NCBI GenBank assembly: GCA_036475545.1
Contig: JAZGAE010000077.1
Span: 1 to 18,782 of the forward strand
DNA length: 18,782 bases
From: JAZGAE01 sp036475545
GTDB taxonomy: Bacteria > Pseudomonadota > Alphaproteobacteria > DATDPM01
Reading direction: 5' to 3'
Shown piece by piece: positions 5,762-14,240 of the stretch (the first letter of the stretch is position 1; the number at the start of each line of letters is the position of its first letter). The position numbers and the translations under genes are program-made. The notes beneath the pieces are model-generated. The model made no database searches, was not told the DNA's origin, and saw nothing but the letters and a program-made list of their open reading frames with translations.

Positions 5762-7417
5762 GTGCTCGCCGAAAACCTTAACCGTTTGGGACCTTTCCGG
5801 ATCGTCGCGATCATGGCCATCGCGGCCGGGCTGGTCGCTTTCTTCGTCTTTATCTTTTCGCGCCTGACCGAGCCGGATTTTGACCTGCTCTACGGCGACC
5901 TCGCTATCTCCGACAGCAGCGGGATCGTCACCAAGCTCGAGTCCTTGGGCGTGCCATACGAGATTCGCGCCAACGGCGCGCAAATCCTCGTCCCCCGCGA
6001 CAGGGTCTCGCGGTTACGCATGGCCATGGCCGAGGAGGGCCTGCCCACGGGCGGCTCGGTCGGCTACGAGCTTTTCGACAAGTCCGGCTCCCTGGGGACG
6101 ACGACCTTCGTCCAGAACATCAACCAGTTGAGGGCCCTCGAGGGCGAGCTCGCCCGCACCATACGTTCCCTTGCAAGCGTCGAGACCGCACGCGTCCATC
6201 TGGTCATCCCGCGGCGCCAGCTCTTCGGTCGGGCCAAGGAGGAGCCGAGCGCGTCCATCTTCCTGAAAGTGAAGGGCGCCGGCGGTTTCACATCCAGTCA
6301 AGTGCAGTCCGTGCGGCAACTGGTCGCCGCCGCCGTACCGGGCCTCAAGCCCAGCCGCGTATCGGTTGTCGACGGCAAAGGGAATCTCCTGGCCCGCGCC
6401 GCGCAAGCGGGCGACGAGGACCTCGCCGGCATGGGCGCCGACCAGATGCGCCGTTCCTACGAGCACGACCTGTCCCGGACCATCGAGAGGCTCCTGGAGC
6501 GTTCGGTCGGGATCGGAAGGGCGCGCGCCGTGGTCACGGCGGAAATGGATTTCGACCGGATCTCCTTGAATTCGGAGCTCTATGACCCCGACGGTCAGGT
6601 GGTCCGCTCGACCCAAACGGTGGAGGAGTCCGCGGACACCACGGAGCGGGAGGACGAGAACGCGATCTCCGTCGGAGCCAACCTCCCGGAGTCTGGCCTC
6701 GGTCCGGCCGCCGGGGCCGCGACCACCGCCAGCCGCTCTCTTCGCACCGAGGAAACGGTGAACTACGAGATCTCAAAGACGGTCAAGACCCACGTCCGCG
6801 AGTCCGGCACCGTGAAGCGCCTGTCGGTCGCGGTCCTGGTCGACGGCACCTACACCACCGCCGAGGACGGCACGAAGACCTACGTGGCGCGCTCGGACGA
6901 GGAGATGCAGCAGCTCGAAAAGTTGGTCCGCTCCACCGTCGGCTACGACGAGGCGCGCGGCGACACATTGGACCTCGTCAACATGCCCTTCGCCACCGTC
7001 GAGGAGCCACAGGTCGAGGAAATCGAGGAGCCGCTGTTGGGGCTCTCCAAGAACGATTACTTCCGAATTGCCGAGATGCTGGTGCTCGGGTTCGTTTCCT
7101 TGCTTGTCATCCTCCTCGTGGTGCGGCCGATGATGTCGCGCCTCTTCGAGGCGCCGCCGCCGCCCAGAAAAGGGACGGGCAGCGAGATGCTGACCGATCA
7201 GAGCGGCGGCGGCGCGCCCGCGCTTGCCGCGCCGGTGGGCGCCGCCCACGCGGCCGCCGCCGCAAGCATGCCCGCCGAGGTCGATCCGGGGATCGATATG
7301 CACCAGGTCGAAGGCCGAGTCCGGGCGTCCTCGCTCAAGAAGGTCGGCGAGATCATCGAAAAACATCCGGAGGAGACGGTTTCGATCGTCCGCAACTGGA
7401 TGTTCGCGCAGCGTTGA
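5762..7417 (+). CDS. fliF: Flagellar MS-ring protein FliF
   Basis: FliF forms the MS ring in the inner membrane, the first structure of the basal body and the seat of the switch and export gate. The 551-residue protein has a first membrane segment at about residues 12-34 (VAIMAIAAGLVAFFVFIFS). The YscJ/FliF ring-building region follows (DFDLLYGDL, then ALEGELARTIRSL and ARVHLVIPRRQLF), then the periplasmic collar region, a second membrane segment at about 437-457 (MLVLGFVSLLVILLVVRPMM), and a C-terminal FliG-binding helix (VGEIIEKHPEETVSIVRNWM). GTG 5762 is the first possible start, since an in-frame TAA lies at 5756-5758; AGGA (5749-5752) is the ribosome binding site. It is the first gene of the long + strand operon. 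Confidence 0.96.
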   Translation: MLAENLNRLGPFRIVAIMAIAAGLVAFFVFIFSRLTEPDFDLLYGDLAISDSSGIVTKLESLGVPYEIRANGAQILVPRDRVSRLRMAMAEEGLPTGGSVGYELFDKSGSLGTTTFVQNINQLRALEGELARTIRSLASVETARVHLVIPRRQLFGRAKEEPSASIFLKVKGAGGFTSSQVQSVRQLVAAAVPGLKPSRVSVVDGKGNLLARAAQAGDEDLAGMGADQMRRSYEHDLSRTIERLLERSVGIGRARAVVTAEMDFDRISLNSELYDPDGQVVRSTQTVEESADTTEREDENAISVGANLPESGLGPAAGAATTASRSLRTEETVNYEISKTVKTHVRESGTVKRLSVAVLVDGTYTTAEDGTKTYVARSDEEMQQLEKLVRSTVGYDEARGDTLDLVNMPFATVEEPQVEEIEEPLLGLSKNDYFRIAEMLVLGFVSLLVILLVVRPMMSRLFEAPPPPRKGTGSEMLTDQSGGGAPALAAPVGAAHAAAAASMPAEVDPGIDMHQVEGRVRASSLKKVGEIIEKHPEETVSIVRNWMFAQR

Positions 7418-7441
7418 ACGCAGGGGAGAGGTGCGAGCTAG

Positions 7442-8458
7442 ATGCCGACACAAGAGGACTATAGCAGCCTAAGCGGCCAGGAAAAGGCCGCCGTCCTGAT
7501 GCTCTCCGTCAGCGACGAGCATGCCTCGAGTCTTTTCAAGCTCATGGACGACGACGAGATCAAGGAGCTCTCCCAGGCCATGGCGAACCTGGGAACGATC
7601 AACGCCGGCCTGGTCGAGCGCATCTTCGTCGAGTTCGCCGATCAGGTCTCGAGCACGGGCTCCCTGGTGGGCACCTACGAAAGCACCGAGCGCTTGCTCG
7701 CGAAGACGCTGGGCAACGAACGGGTCGAGCACATCATGGAGGAGATCCGGGGGCCGGCGGGCCGCACCATGTGGGACAAGCTCGGCAACGTCAACGAGGG
7801 CGTGCTCGCGAACTACCTCAAGAACGAGTACCCGCAGACGGTGGCGGTGGTGCTGTCCAAGATCAAGGCCGACCACGCCGCCCGGGTCCTGAGCCAGCTT
7901 CCGGAAGCCTTCGCCATGGAAGTGATCATGCGCATGCTGCGAATGGAGGTGGTGCAAAAGGACATCCTGGACGACGTCGAGCAGACGCTCCGCACGGAGT
8001 TCATGAGCAACCTCGCGCGCACGGCCCGGCGCGACGCCCACGAGATGATGGCCGAGATCTTCAACAACCTCGACCGCAATTCGGAGTCGCGCTTCCTCTC
8101 CGCCTTGGAAGAGCGCAACCGGGACGCCGCCGAGCGCATCAGGGCGCTCATGTTCACGTTCGAGGATCTTGGCAAGCTCGATCCGACCAGCGTCCAGACC
8201 CTGCTGCGGAAGTTCGACAAGGACAAGCTCTCCCTCACCCTCAAGGGCGCTTCCCAGTCCATGCGCCAGCTGTTCTTCTCCAACATGTCGGAGCGCGCCG
8301 GCAAGATCCTGCGCGAGGACATGGAGACCATGGGGCCGGTGCGCTTGCGCGACGTCGACGAGGCGCAGATGGCCATGGTGGTTCTAGCCAAGGAGCTGGC
8401 CGCCAATGGCGACATCATGATCACCGATAACAAAGGCGACGACGAGCTCGTTTATTAG
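7442..8458 (+). CDS. fliG: Flagellar motor switch protein FliG
   Basis: FliG sits on the cytoplasmic face of FliF and is the rotor part that interacts with MotA to produce torque. The 338-residue protein shows the three expected parts. The N-terminal FliF-binding domain begins with LSGQEKAAVLMLSVSDEHAS. The middle domain contains the 'EHPQT'-type motif here read as NEYPQTVAVVLSKI and the following HAARVLSQLPE. The C-terminal charged domain holds LLRKFDKDKLSLTLKGAS, then the torque-helix region FFSNMSERAGKILREDMETM and RDVDEAQMAMVVLAKEL. A GGGGAGAGG run (7423-7431) supports ATG 7442. It begins 24 bases after fliF. Confidence 0.97.
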   Translation: MPTQEDYSSLSGQEKAAVLMLSVSDEHASSLFKLMDDDEIKELSQAMANLGTINAGLVERIFVEFADQVSSTGSLVGTYESTERLLAKTLGNERVEHIMEEIRGPAGRTMWDKLGNVNEGVLANYLKNEYPQTVAVVLSKIKADHAARVLSQLPEAFAMEVIMRMLRMEVVQKDILDDVEQTLRTEFMSNLARTARRDAHEMMAEIFNNLDRNSESRFLSALEERNRDAAERIRALMFTFEDLGKLDPTSVQTLLRKFDKDKLSLTLKGASQSMRQLFFSNMSERAGKILREDMETMGPVRLRDVDEAQMAMVVLAKELAANGDIMITDNKGDDELVY

Positions 8459-8470
8459 GCTCGGCCCGAG

Positions 8471-9364
8471 ATGATGGCAGCTATGAAGAAGTTCCTTTTC
8501 GAGACCAGCTTCGATGCCTGCGACGGGCTGGTGTTGACCGGCGGCAAGCGCCGGGTGGCCAGATCGCCCGGCGCCTACAGCGAGGCCGACCTCAAGGCGG
8601 CCCGTGACAAGGCCTTCGACCAAGGCAAGGCCGCCGGCCTCAATGAAGCGCAGGCCAGCATCGAAAGTCGCACGGCCCAGGCGCTGGCCAAGATCGGCGA
8701 ACGCCTCGCGGCGGGGGACCCCGGGCTCGAGGCCGCCATCGACGCCATCAAACGCGACGCGGTGGAAGCGGCGCTCACCGTGGTCCGTAAGGTCATGCCG
8801 GAATTCTCGCGGCGCCGCAGTCTCGACGAAATCGAGAGCCTCGTGACCCACTGCCTCGAAGGGGTCCTCGGCGAGCCCAGGGTAGTGATCCGCGCCCATG
8901 ATTCGCTGCTCGACTCGTTGAGAGAGCACATCGATTCCCTCGCCGAGCGCTCCGGCTATTCTGGAAAGATCGTCCTGCTGACCGAGCCCGACATGCCCGA
9001 GTCCGATTGTCGCGTGGAATGGGCAGACGGCGGCGCCGAGCGGAATAGCAACCGGGTGTGGGAAGAGATCGACGGCGCCATCGCGCGCTTCCTCGCGGTG
9101 CTCGACCAGGGCCATCCCGGCGGCGGCGCGAGCCGGCCGGCGACGACCGGACCGACTGGAGTCCGGGGCGGCCACGACGAGGCCCCGAACATCGCGAGCC
9201 CGGACTCCGCCATCGGGAACGCCGAGCCGGCCGCGGGCGCCGGAGACGAGAATGCCACCGTGGACGGCGCGGGCGTCGGCGGCCCTACGGCCAAGGCCGA
9301 GGCGTCGCCGTCCGAGGCCCCCGCGCCAGGGGTGACGCAACCACGGCCCGCCGTAGAAACGTGA
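8471..9364 (+). CDS. fliH: Flagellar assembly protein FliH with C-terminal tail
   Basis: FliH binds the N-terminus of the export ATPase FliI, regulates it and tethers it to FliN at the C ring. The N-terminus KKFLFETSFD is typical of alphaproteobacterial FliH. A Glu/Ala/Lys-rich helical stretch follows (SEADLKAARDKAFDQGKAAG), then the conserved C-terminal domain with ALTVVRKVMPEFSRR, EIESLVTHCLEGVLGEPRVV and DCRVEWADGGAERN. Beyond about residue 215, an 80-residue Ala/Gly/Pro-rich tail is added that the usual protein lacks. ATG codons at 8471, 8474 and 8483 are in frame; the protein may really begin at 8483 (MKKFLFETSFD). No strong ribosome binding site decides this. It lies directly between fliG and fliN. 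Confidence 0.88.
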   Translation: MMAAMKKFLFETSFDACDGLVLTGGKRRVARSPGAYSEADLKAARDKAFDQGKAAGLNEAQASIESRTAQALAKIGERLAAGDPGLEAAIDAIKRDAVEAALTVVRKVMPEFSRRRSLDEIESLVTHCLEGVLGEPRVVIRAHDSLLDSLREHIDSLAERSGYSGKIVLLTEPDMPESDCRVEWADGGAERNSNRVWEEIDGAIARFLAVLDQGHPGGGASRPATTGPTGVRGGHDEAPNIASPDSAIGNAEPAAGAGDENATVDGAGVGGPTAKAEASPSEAPAPGVTQPRPAVET

Positions 9365-9384
9365 CATCGAGATAGGAGATAGAG

Positions 9385-9828
9385 ATGGCCGAGGAAGAGG
9401 CCCAGAAGGACGAAGCCCCGGAGCAGAATGACGAAGCCCCGGAGCAGAGTGAGGAAACCCCGGAAAAGGACCTGGAGCTGACCGAGCTTCCGCCGGACCA
9501 GGAAGGAACTCAGCCCGGCTCCGGGGACGAGACGACGGGCGGGGACGCCGGTGGCGACACTGACGCCGCGTTCACGGCCCAAGCCAAGGACCTCGAGGCG
9601 GTGTACGACATTCCCGTCCAGGTATCCGCCGTGCTGGGCAAGGCGACGATGCAGGTCAGCCAGCTCCTTAAGCTTGGCCGTGGAGCCGTGGTGGAACTCG
9701 ACCGCAAGGTCGGCGAGGCCGTCGATATTTACGTCAACAATCGCTTGGTGGCCCGCGGGGAAGTCGTCGTGGTCGATGAACGGCTCGGCGTGACCATGAC
9801 CGAGATCATCAAGGGCGACCGGGGCTGA
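9385..9828 (+). CDS. fliN: Flagellar motor switch protein FliN
   Basis: FliN forms the lower part of the C ring, helps switch rotation and docks FliH. The 147-residue product has an acidic, repetitive, probably disordered N-terminal half (about residues 1-68). The SpoA domain follows at about residues 72-145: YDIPVQVSAVLGKATMQVSQ, LLKLGRGAVVELDRKVGEAV, DIYVNNRLVARGEVVVVDER and LGVTMTEII. This matches FliN closely; FliM is not in the window. AGGAG (9374-9378) is seven bases from ATG 9385. Neighbours are fliH upstream and the stator gene 20 bases downstream. Confidence 0.95.
   Translation: MAEEEAQKDEAPEQNDEAPEQSEETPEKDLELTELPPDQEGTQPGSGDETTGGDAGGDTDAAFTAQAKDLEAVYDIPVQVSAVLGKATMQVSQLLKLGRGAVVELDRKVGEAVDIYVNNRLVARGEVVVVDERLGVTMTEIIKGDRG
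9409..9471 (+). repeat. 21-bp tandem repeat in fliN (three units)
   Basis: Units 9409-9429, 9430-9450 and 9451-9471 encode DEAPEQN, DEAPEQS and EETPEKD. The first two are nearly identical in DNA and the third has diverged. The repeat lies in the acidic linker ahead of the SpoA domain. Confidence 0.85.
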
Positions 9829-9848
9829 GGAAACCAAGCAGGCAACCG

Positions 9849-10691
9849 ATGGCGAGTTACCTTTCGAACACGGAGACGCGACCGGAAAAGCCGGCGGCGA
9901 ACGCCGCGGGGCCGCGACTGGCGCTGGATTTTGCCACCGTCGTGGGGCTTGTCGGCGCGTTCGGTCTTATCGTTTCGGCCACGGTCCTGGGCGGCGCGCC
10001 GGGCTCGTTCATCGACTTGCCATCGATCCTGATCGTGGTCGGCGGGACCATCGCGGTGACGACCATCAGCTTCACCCTGTCCGAGATGATGCAGACCCAA
10101 CGTCTGCTGTTCAAGGCCTTGGTCTATTCCAGCCGCGATCCGGCCAAGGCGGCCACCCGGGTTCTCGATTTGGCCGCAACCGCCCGCAAGAAGGGCATCC
10201 TCGAGATTCAGGGCGAGCTGCCCTGGCTCGAGCGCGAACGTTATCTGCACAAGGCTCTGACGATGGTGGTCGACGGTTTCCCGCCCGAGGTGGTGGCGCA
10301 CATCATGCGCAGCGAACTGCAAGGCATGGTGAACCGCCACGAGAAGGGCGTCAGTATTCTGCGCAAGGCGGCGGAAGTCGCGCCGGTCATGGGGTTGATC
10401 GGCACGCTCGTGGGGCTCGTCCAGATGCTGGGAAGCCTCGACGATCCCTCCAGCATCGGCCCGGCCATGGCCGTCGCCCTGCTGACCACGTTCTACGGCG
10501 TGGTCTTGGGGCACATGGTGCTCTCGCCGCTGGCCGCAAAGCTCGAACGCAACTCCACCGAGGAAACGATGATCAACAATATCTACCTGTTGGCCGCCAC
10601 CTCGATCGGGCGGCAAGAGAACCCCCGCAGGCTCGAGATGCTTTTGAACACGGTGCTGCCGCCTGCGAAACGCGTGCGGTTTTTCGGTTAG
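9849..10691 (+). CDS. motA: MotA/PomA-type flagellar stator protein
   Basis: This inner-membrane protein surrounds a MotB-type partner to form the ion channel that drives rotation. The 280-residue sequence has four membrane segments: about 27-47 (FATVVGLVGAFGLIVSATVL), 57-77 (LPSILIVVGGTIAVTTISF), 177-195 (VAPVMGLIGTLVGLVQML) and 205-230 (AMAVALLTTFYGVVLGHMVL). The cytoplasmic loop contains ARKKGILEIQGEL (from about 112) and LTMVVDGFPPEVV, the charged region that contacts FliG. The start LDFATVVGLVGAF and the overall spacing look more like PomA/MotP than enteric MotA, so sodium coupling is possible but cannot be decided from the A subunit alone. No MotB/PomB gene is in the window. The N-terminus carries about 25 extra polar residues. 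Confidence 0.93.
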   Translation: MASYLSNTETRPEKPAANAAGPRLALDFATVVGLVGAFGLIVSATVLGGAPGSFIDLPSILIVVGGTIAVTTISFTLSEMMQTQRLLFKALVYSSRDPAKAATRVLDLAATARKKGILEIQGELPWLERERYLHKALTMVVDGFPPEVVAHIMRSELQGMVNRHEKGVSILRKAAEVAPVMGLIGTLVGLVQMLGSLDDPSSIGPAMAVALLTTFYGVVLGHMVLSPLAAKLERNSTEETMINNIYLLAATSIGRQENPRRLEMLLNTVLPPAKRVRFFG

Positions 10692-10714
10692 CTCGCCGGT
10701 ACGGGAGAAAGGTC

Positions 10715-12091
10715 ATGCGACTGCTCATCATCGGCTCACTGGATGGTCACATCGGCGCGGCGAGCAAGATCGCGATGTCCCGCGGCGCCAAGGTCACCCA
10801 TGCGGACGACATCGAAAACGGTTTGAACGCGCTCCGCTCCGGACAAGGGGCGGAGCTCGTCATGATCGACGTCACGCTGGACGTCCGCCGGCTGATCGAG
10901 AGCCTCAAGTCGGAGCGCATGAGCGTGCCCGTGGTGGCCTGCGGGGTCGGTAACGAGACCCAGGCCGCGGTCGACGCCATCAAGGCCGGTGCCAAGGAAT
11001 ACCTGCCGCTGCCCCCGGACGCCGAGCTCATCTCCGCGGTTCTGGAGGCCGTGGCCGCAGAGAGCTACACCATCATCTTCCGCGATCCCGCCATGGCCGA
11101 GGTCCTGCGCCTCGCCGACCAGGTTGCACCCAGCGACGCCGGCATCCTGATCTTCGGCGAGTCCGGCACGGGCAAGGAGTTGCTCGCCCGACAACTGCAC
11201 CGCAAGAGCCGGCGCGCCAAGCAGAAGTTCGTAACGGTCAACTGCGCCGCGATCCCCGAGAACCTCCTTGAATCAGAGCTGTTCGGCCACGAGAAGGGGG
11301 CCTTTACGGGCGCCGTCGCGCGCCGCATCGGCAAGTTCGAGGAAGCCAACCGCGGCACCCTCTTGCTCGACGAGATCAGCGAGTTGGATCCCCGCCTCCA
11401 GGCAAAGCTGCTGCGCGCAATCCAGGAGCGGGAATTCGACCGCGTCGGCGGCAACCAGCCGGTCAAGGTCGACATTCGACTCATCGCCACTACCAACAAG
11501 AACATCGAGGAGGAGGTGCGCAAAGGGAACTTCCGCGAAGATTTGTTCTTCCGGTTGGACGTGGTCACCCTCACGCTTCCACCGCTGCGCGAGCGCCCGG
11601 CGGACGTCGAAATTCTGGCCGAGCATTTCGTGGCGAAATATTCCGAGGCCAACGGCCTGCCCGAGCGTTCCCTCTCCGCGGAAGCGCTCGCGCGCCTCCG
11701 AGGTCACCATTGGCGCGGCAACGTCCGGGAGCTCGAGAACACCATGCACCGCGCCGTGTTGCTCGCCGAGGGCGACGACATTGGCGCCGATGCGATCATG
11801 CTCACGACCGTCCTCGATGCCCCCGCATCGACGGGCGGGCGGGACCAGGTGGCGGGCGGGAACGGCGAGGACGCTCTGTCGTCCGCCGTGGCCCCGCTCG
11901 TGGGCCGCACCGTGGCCGACGTGGAGCGCGACCTCATCCTGGACACGCTGCAGCACTGCCTCGGCAACCGGACCCACGCCGCGAACGTTCTCGGGATTTC
12001 CATCCGGACGCTGCGCAACAAGCTGAAACTGTACAGCGGAGAGGGCGTGTCGGTCCCGATGCCGGGCGAGACCAATCGGGCGACGCTCTAG
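10715..12091 (+). CDS. flbD: Sigma54-dependent flagellar regulator FlbD
   Basis: FlbD is the activator of late sigma54 flagellar promoters in Caulobacter-type bacteria and a repressor of fliF. The 458-residue protein has a receiver-like domain (1-117, MRLLIIGSLDGH ... IKAGAKEYLPLPPDAEL) and an AAA+ domain with Walker A GESGTGKE (148-155), the sigma54-contacting loop GAFTGA (195-200) and Walker B LLLDEIS (about 216-222). A Fis-type helix-turn-helix ends it: NRTHAANVLGISIRTLRNKL, about 418-437. The receiver lacks the usual N-terminal acidic pair and the lysine before the last proline, so classical phosphorylation is doubtful; in Caulobacter the trans-acting factor FliX controls FlbD. GGGAG/AAAGG precedes ATG 10715. 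The likely targets here are the fliK promoter and the fliF region. Confidence 0.96.
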   Translation: MRLLIIGSLDGHIGAASKIAMSRGAKVTHADDIENGLNALRSGQGAELVMIDVTLDVRRLIESLKSERMSVPVVACGVGNETQAAVDAIKAGAKEYLPLPPDAELISAVLEAVAAESYTIIFRDPAMAEVLRLADQVAPSDAGILIFGESGTGKELLARQLHRKSRRAKQKFVTVNCAAIPENLLESELFGHEKGAFTGAVARRIGKFEEANRGTLLLDEISELDPRLQAKLLRAIQEREFDRVGGNQPVKVDIRLIATTNKNIEEEVRKGNFREDLFFRLDVVTLTLPPLRERPADVEILAEHFVAKYSEANGLPERSLSAEALARLRGHHWRGNVRELENTMHRAVLLAEGDDIGADAIMLTTVLDAPASTGGRDQVAGGNGEDALSSAVAPLVGRTVADVERDLILDTLQHCLGNRTHAANVLGISIRTLRNKLKLYSGEGVSVPMPGETNRATL

Positions 12092-12106
12092 CCGCCGGCG
12101 TCACTA

Positions 12107-14224
12107 ATGGCCGAACAAAGCGCACAGGCCCCGGCGACCGGAGGCGCGGCCTCCGACATCTTTCATCGCATAATCGTCGCGCTTCGCCGCGGCGACATCG
12201 CACTGGCGCTGGGCGTCTTCGCCATCCTGGTGGTGCTGGTGCTGCCCCTGCCGAAATGGGCGCTGGACATCAGCCTGGCCCTCTCGATCACCTTCTCGGT
12301 CCTCATCCTGCTGACCGTTTTGTTCATCGAGAAGCCGCTCCATTTCAGCTCCTTTCCCACGGTCCTGCTGATCGCCACCATACTGCGGCTGGCGCTCAAC
12401 CTCGCGTCGACGCGGCTGATCCTGAGCGACGGTCACGAGGGCACCGGCGCCGCCGGCCGGGTCATCGAGGCCTTCGGCAACTTCGTGATGAGCGGCAATT
12501 TCGTCATCGGGATCATCGTGTTCGCGATCCTGGTGCTGGTGAACTTCGTCGTCATCACCAAGGGTTCGGGGCGCATCGCCGAGGTCTCCGCGCGGTTCAG
12601 CCTCGACGCCATGCCCGGCAAGCAGATGGCCATCGACGCCGACCTTTCCGCGGGGCTGATCGAAGAGTCCGAGGCCCGGACGCGGCGCAAGATGCTGGAG
12701 GACGAGAGCTCGTTCTTCGGGGCCATGGACGGCGCGGCGAAATTCGTCCGCGGCGACGCCATCGCGGGCTTGCTCATCACCCTCATCAACATCATCGGCG
12801 GCATCATCATCGGCGTAGCCCAGATGGACCTCACCTTCGCGCAGGCGTCGCACACCTACACCGTGTTGACGGTGGGCGATGGACTGGTGACCCAGATCCC
12901 GGCGCTGATCGTATCGACCGCCGCCGGCATGCTGGTGTCCAAGGCGGGGATGGAGGGCTCCACCGACAAGATCCTTTTTGGGCAGATTGCCGCCTACCCG
13001 CGGGCGCTGGGTATGAGCTCGGCGCTGATGGCGACCATGTCCTTGCTCCCCGGAATCCCGATGCTCCCTTTCATCCTGCTCTCGAGCCTGACCGGCGGAG
13101 CCGCCTGGATGCTGACCCAGAATCGGGAAAAGGAGGCCGTGGAGAAGACCACCGCCGAAGCCGAGGCGGTCGCCGCCGCCGCCCCGACCGACGAGCCGAT
13201 TGCCACGGCGCTCCAGATCGACCACGTGCGCCTCGAGCTGGGCTACGCGCTGCTGCCGCTCATCACCAACCAGAAGGGGGAGCGCCTGACCGACCAGATC
13301 AAGGCGCTGCGTCGCCAGCTCGCCTCCGACATCGGTTTCGTGCTGCCCGCGGTGCGCATCCAGGACAACATGCAGCTCCCCTCCAACACCTACGTGATCC
13401 GCGTCAAGGAGATCGAGGCGGGGCGGGGCGACGTGCGGCCCACCCAGCATCTGGTCATGGACCCGCGGGGAGAGAAGATCGCCCTTCCCGGCGAGGAAAC
13501 CGCCGAGCCCACGTTCGGCTTGCCGGCCATGTGGATCGGCGAGGACCACCGCGAAGAGGCCCAGTTCCGTGGCTACACGGTGGTGGACGCGCCCACCGTG
13601 ATCACCACCCACCTCACCGAAGTGATCAGGGACAACATGGCGGAGCTCTTGTCCTACAGCGAGACGCAGAAGCTGTTGGACGAACTCGATCCGGACGAGC
13701 AGAAGCTGGTCGCCGACGTCGTACCCCAGCAGATTTCCGTGGGCGGGGTCCAGCGGGTGCTCCAGAACCTGCTCGCCGAGCGGGTGTCGATACGGGACTT
13801 GCCCACGGTCCTCGAGGGCGTTTCCGAGGCCTGCGGCTACACGCGCAACATCGCCGCGATCACCGAGCACGTGCGCTCGCGGCTGGCTCGCCAGATCTCG
13901 GACGCCAACACCAACGAGCAGGGCTTCATCCCGCTCATCAGCCTCTCCCCCGAATGGGAGCAGACCTTCGCCGAGGCCCTCATCGGCGAGGGCGAGGAGG
14001 TTCAGCTCGCCATGGCGCCCAGCCGCCTGCAGGAGTTCATCACCTCCGTGCGGCAGATCTTCGAGCGCCAGGCCATGTTGGGCGAAGCCCCGGTGCTGCT
14101 CACCAGCCCGCGGGTGCGCCCGTACGTGCGCTCCATCGTCGAGCGCTTCCGTGCCGCGACCGTGGTGATGTCGCAGAACGAGATCTACGCCAAGGCCAAG
14201 ATCAAGACCCTGGGCCAGGTCTGA
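12107..14224 (+). CDS. flhA: Flagellar export gate protein FlhA
   Basis: FlhA is the main membrane and docking component of the flagellar type III export apparatus, inside the MS ring. The 705-residue length is normal. The N-terminal half holds about eight membrane segments, beginning around residue 27, with signature segments LILLTVLFIEKPLHFSSFPT and ILRLALNLASTRLILSDG. The FHIPEP-family cytoplasmic motif DAMPGKQMAIDADLSAGLI follows. The C-terminal half is the cytosolic domain that receives chaperone-substrate complexes (ELGYALLPLITNQKGERLTD ... VVPQQISVGGVQRVLQNLL). The start ATG 12107 lies 15 bases after the flbD stop without a clear Shine-Dalgarno sequence, so coupling is likely. Confidence 0.97.
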   Translation: MAEQSAQAPATGGAASDIFHRIIVALRRGDIALALGVFAILVVLVLPLPKWALDISLALSITFSVLILLTVLFIEKPLHFSSFPTVLLIATILRLALNLASTRLILSDGHEGTGAAGRVIEAFGNFVMSGNFVIGIIVFAILVLVNFVVITKGSGRIAEVSARFSLDAMPGKQMAIDADLSAGLIEESEARTRRKMLEDESSFFGAMDGAAKFVRGDAIAGLLITLINIIGGIIIGVAQMDLTFAQASHTYTVLTVGDGLVTQIPALIVSTAAGMLVSKAGMEGSTDKILFGQIAAYPRALGMSSALMATMSLLPGIPMLPFILLSSLTGGAAWMLTQNREKEAVEKTTAEAEAVAAAAPTDEPIATALQIDHVRLELGYALLPLITNQKGERLTDQIKALRRQLASDIGFVLPAVRIQDNMQLPSNTYVIRVKEIEAGRGDVRPTQHLVMDPRGEKIALPGEETAEPTFGLPAMWIGEDHREEAQFRGYTVVDAPTVITTHLTEVIRDNMAELLSYSETQKLLDELDPDEQKLVADVVPQQISVGGVQRVLQNLLAERVSIRDLPTVLEGVSEACGYTRNIAAITEHVRSRLARQISDANTNEQGFIPLISLSPEWEQTFAEALIGEGEEVQLAMAPSRLQEFITSVRQIFERQAMLGEAPVLLTSPRVRPYVRSIVERFRAATVVMSQNEIYAKAKIKTLGQV

Positions 14225-14240
14225 GAGGGCACGCCGAGAG

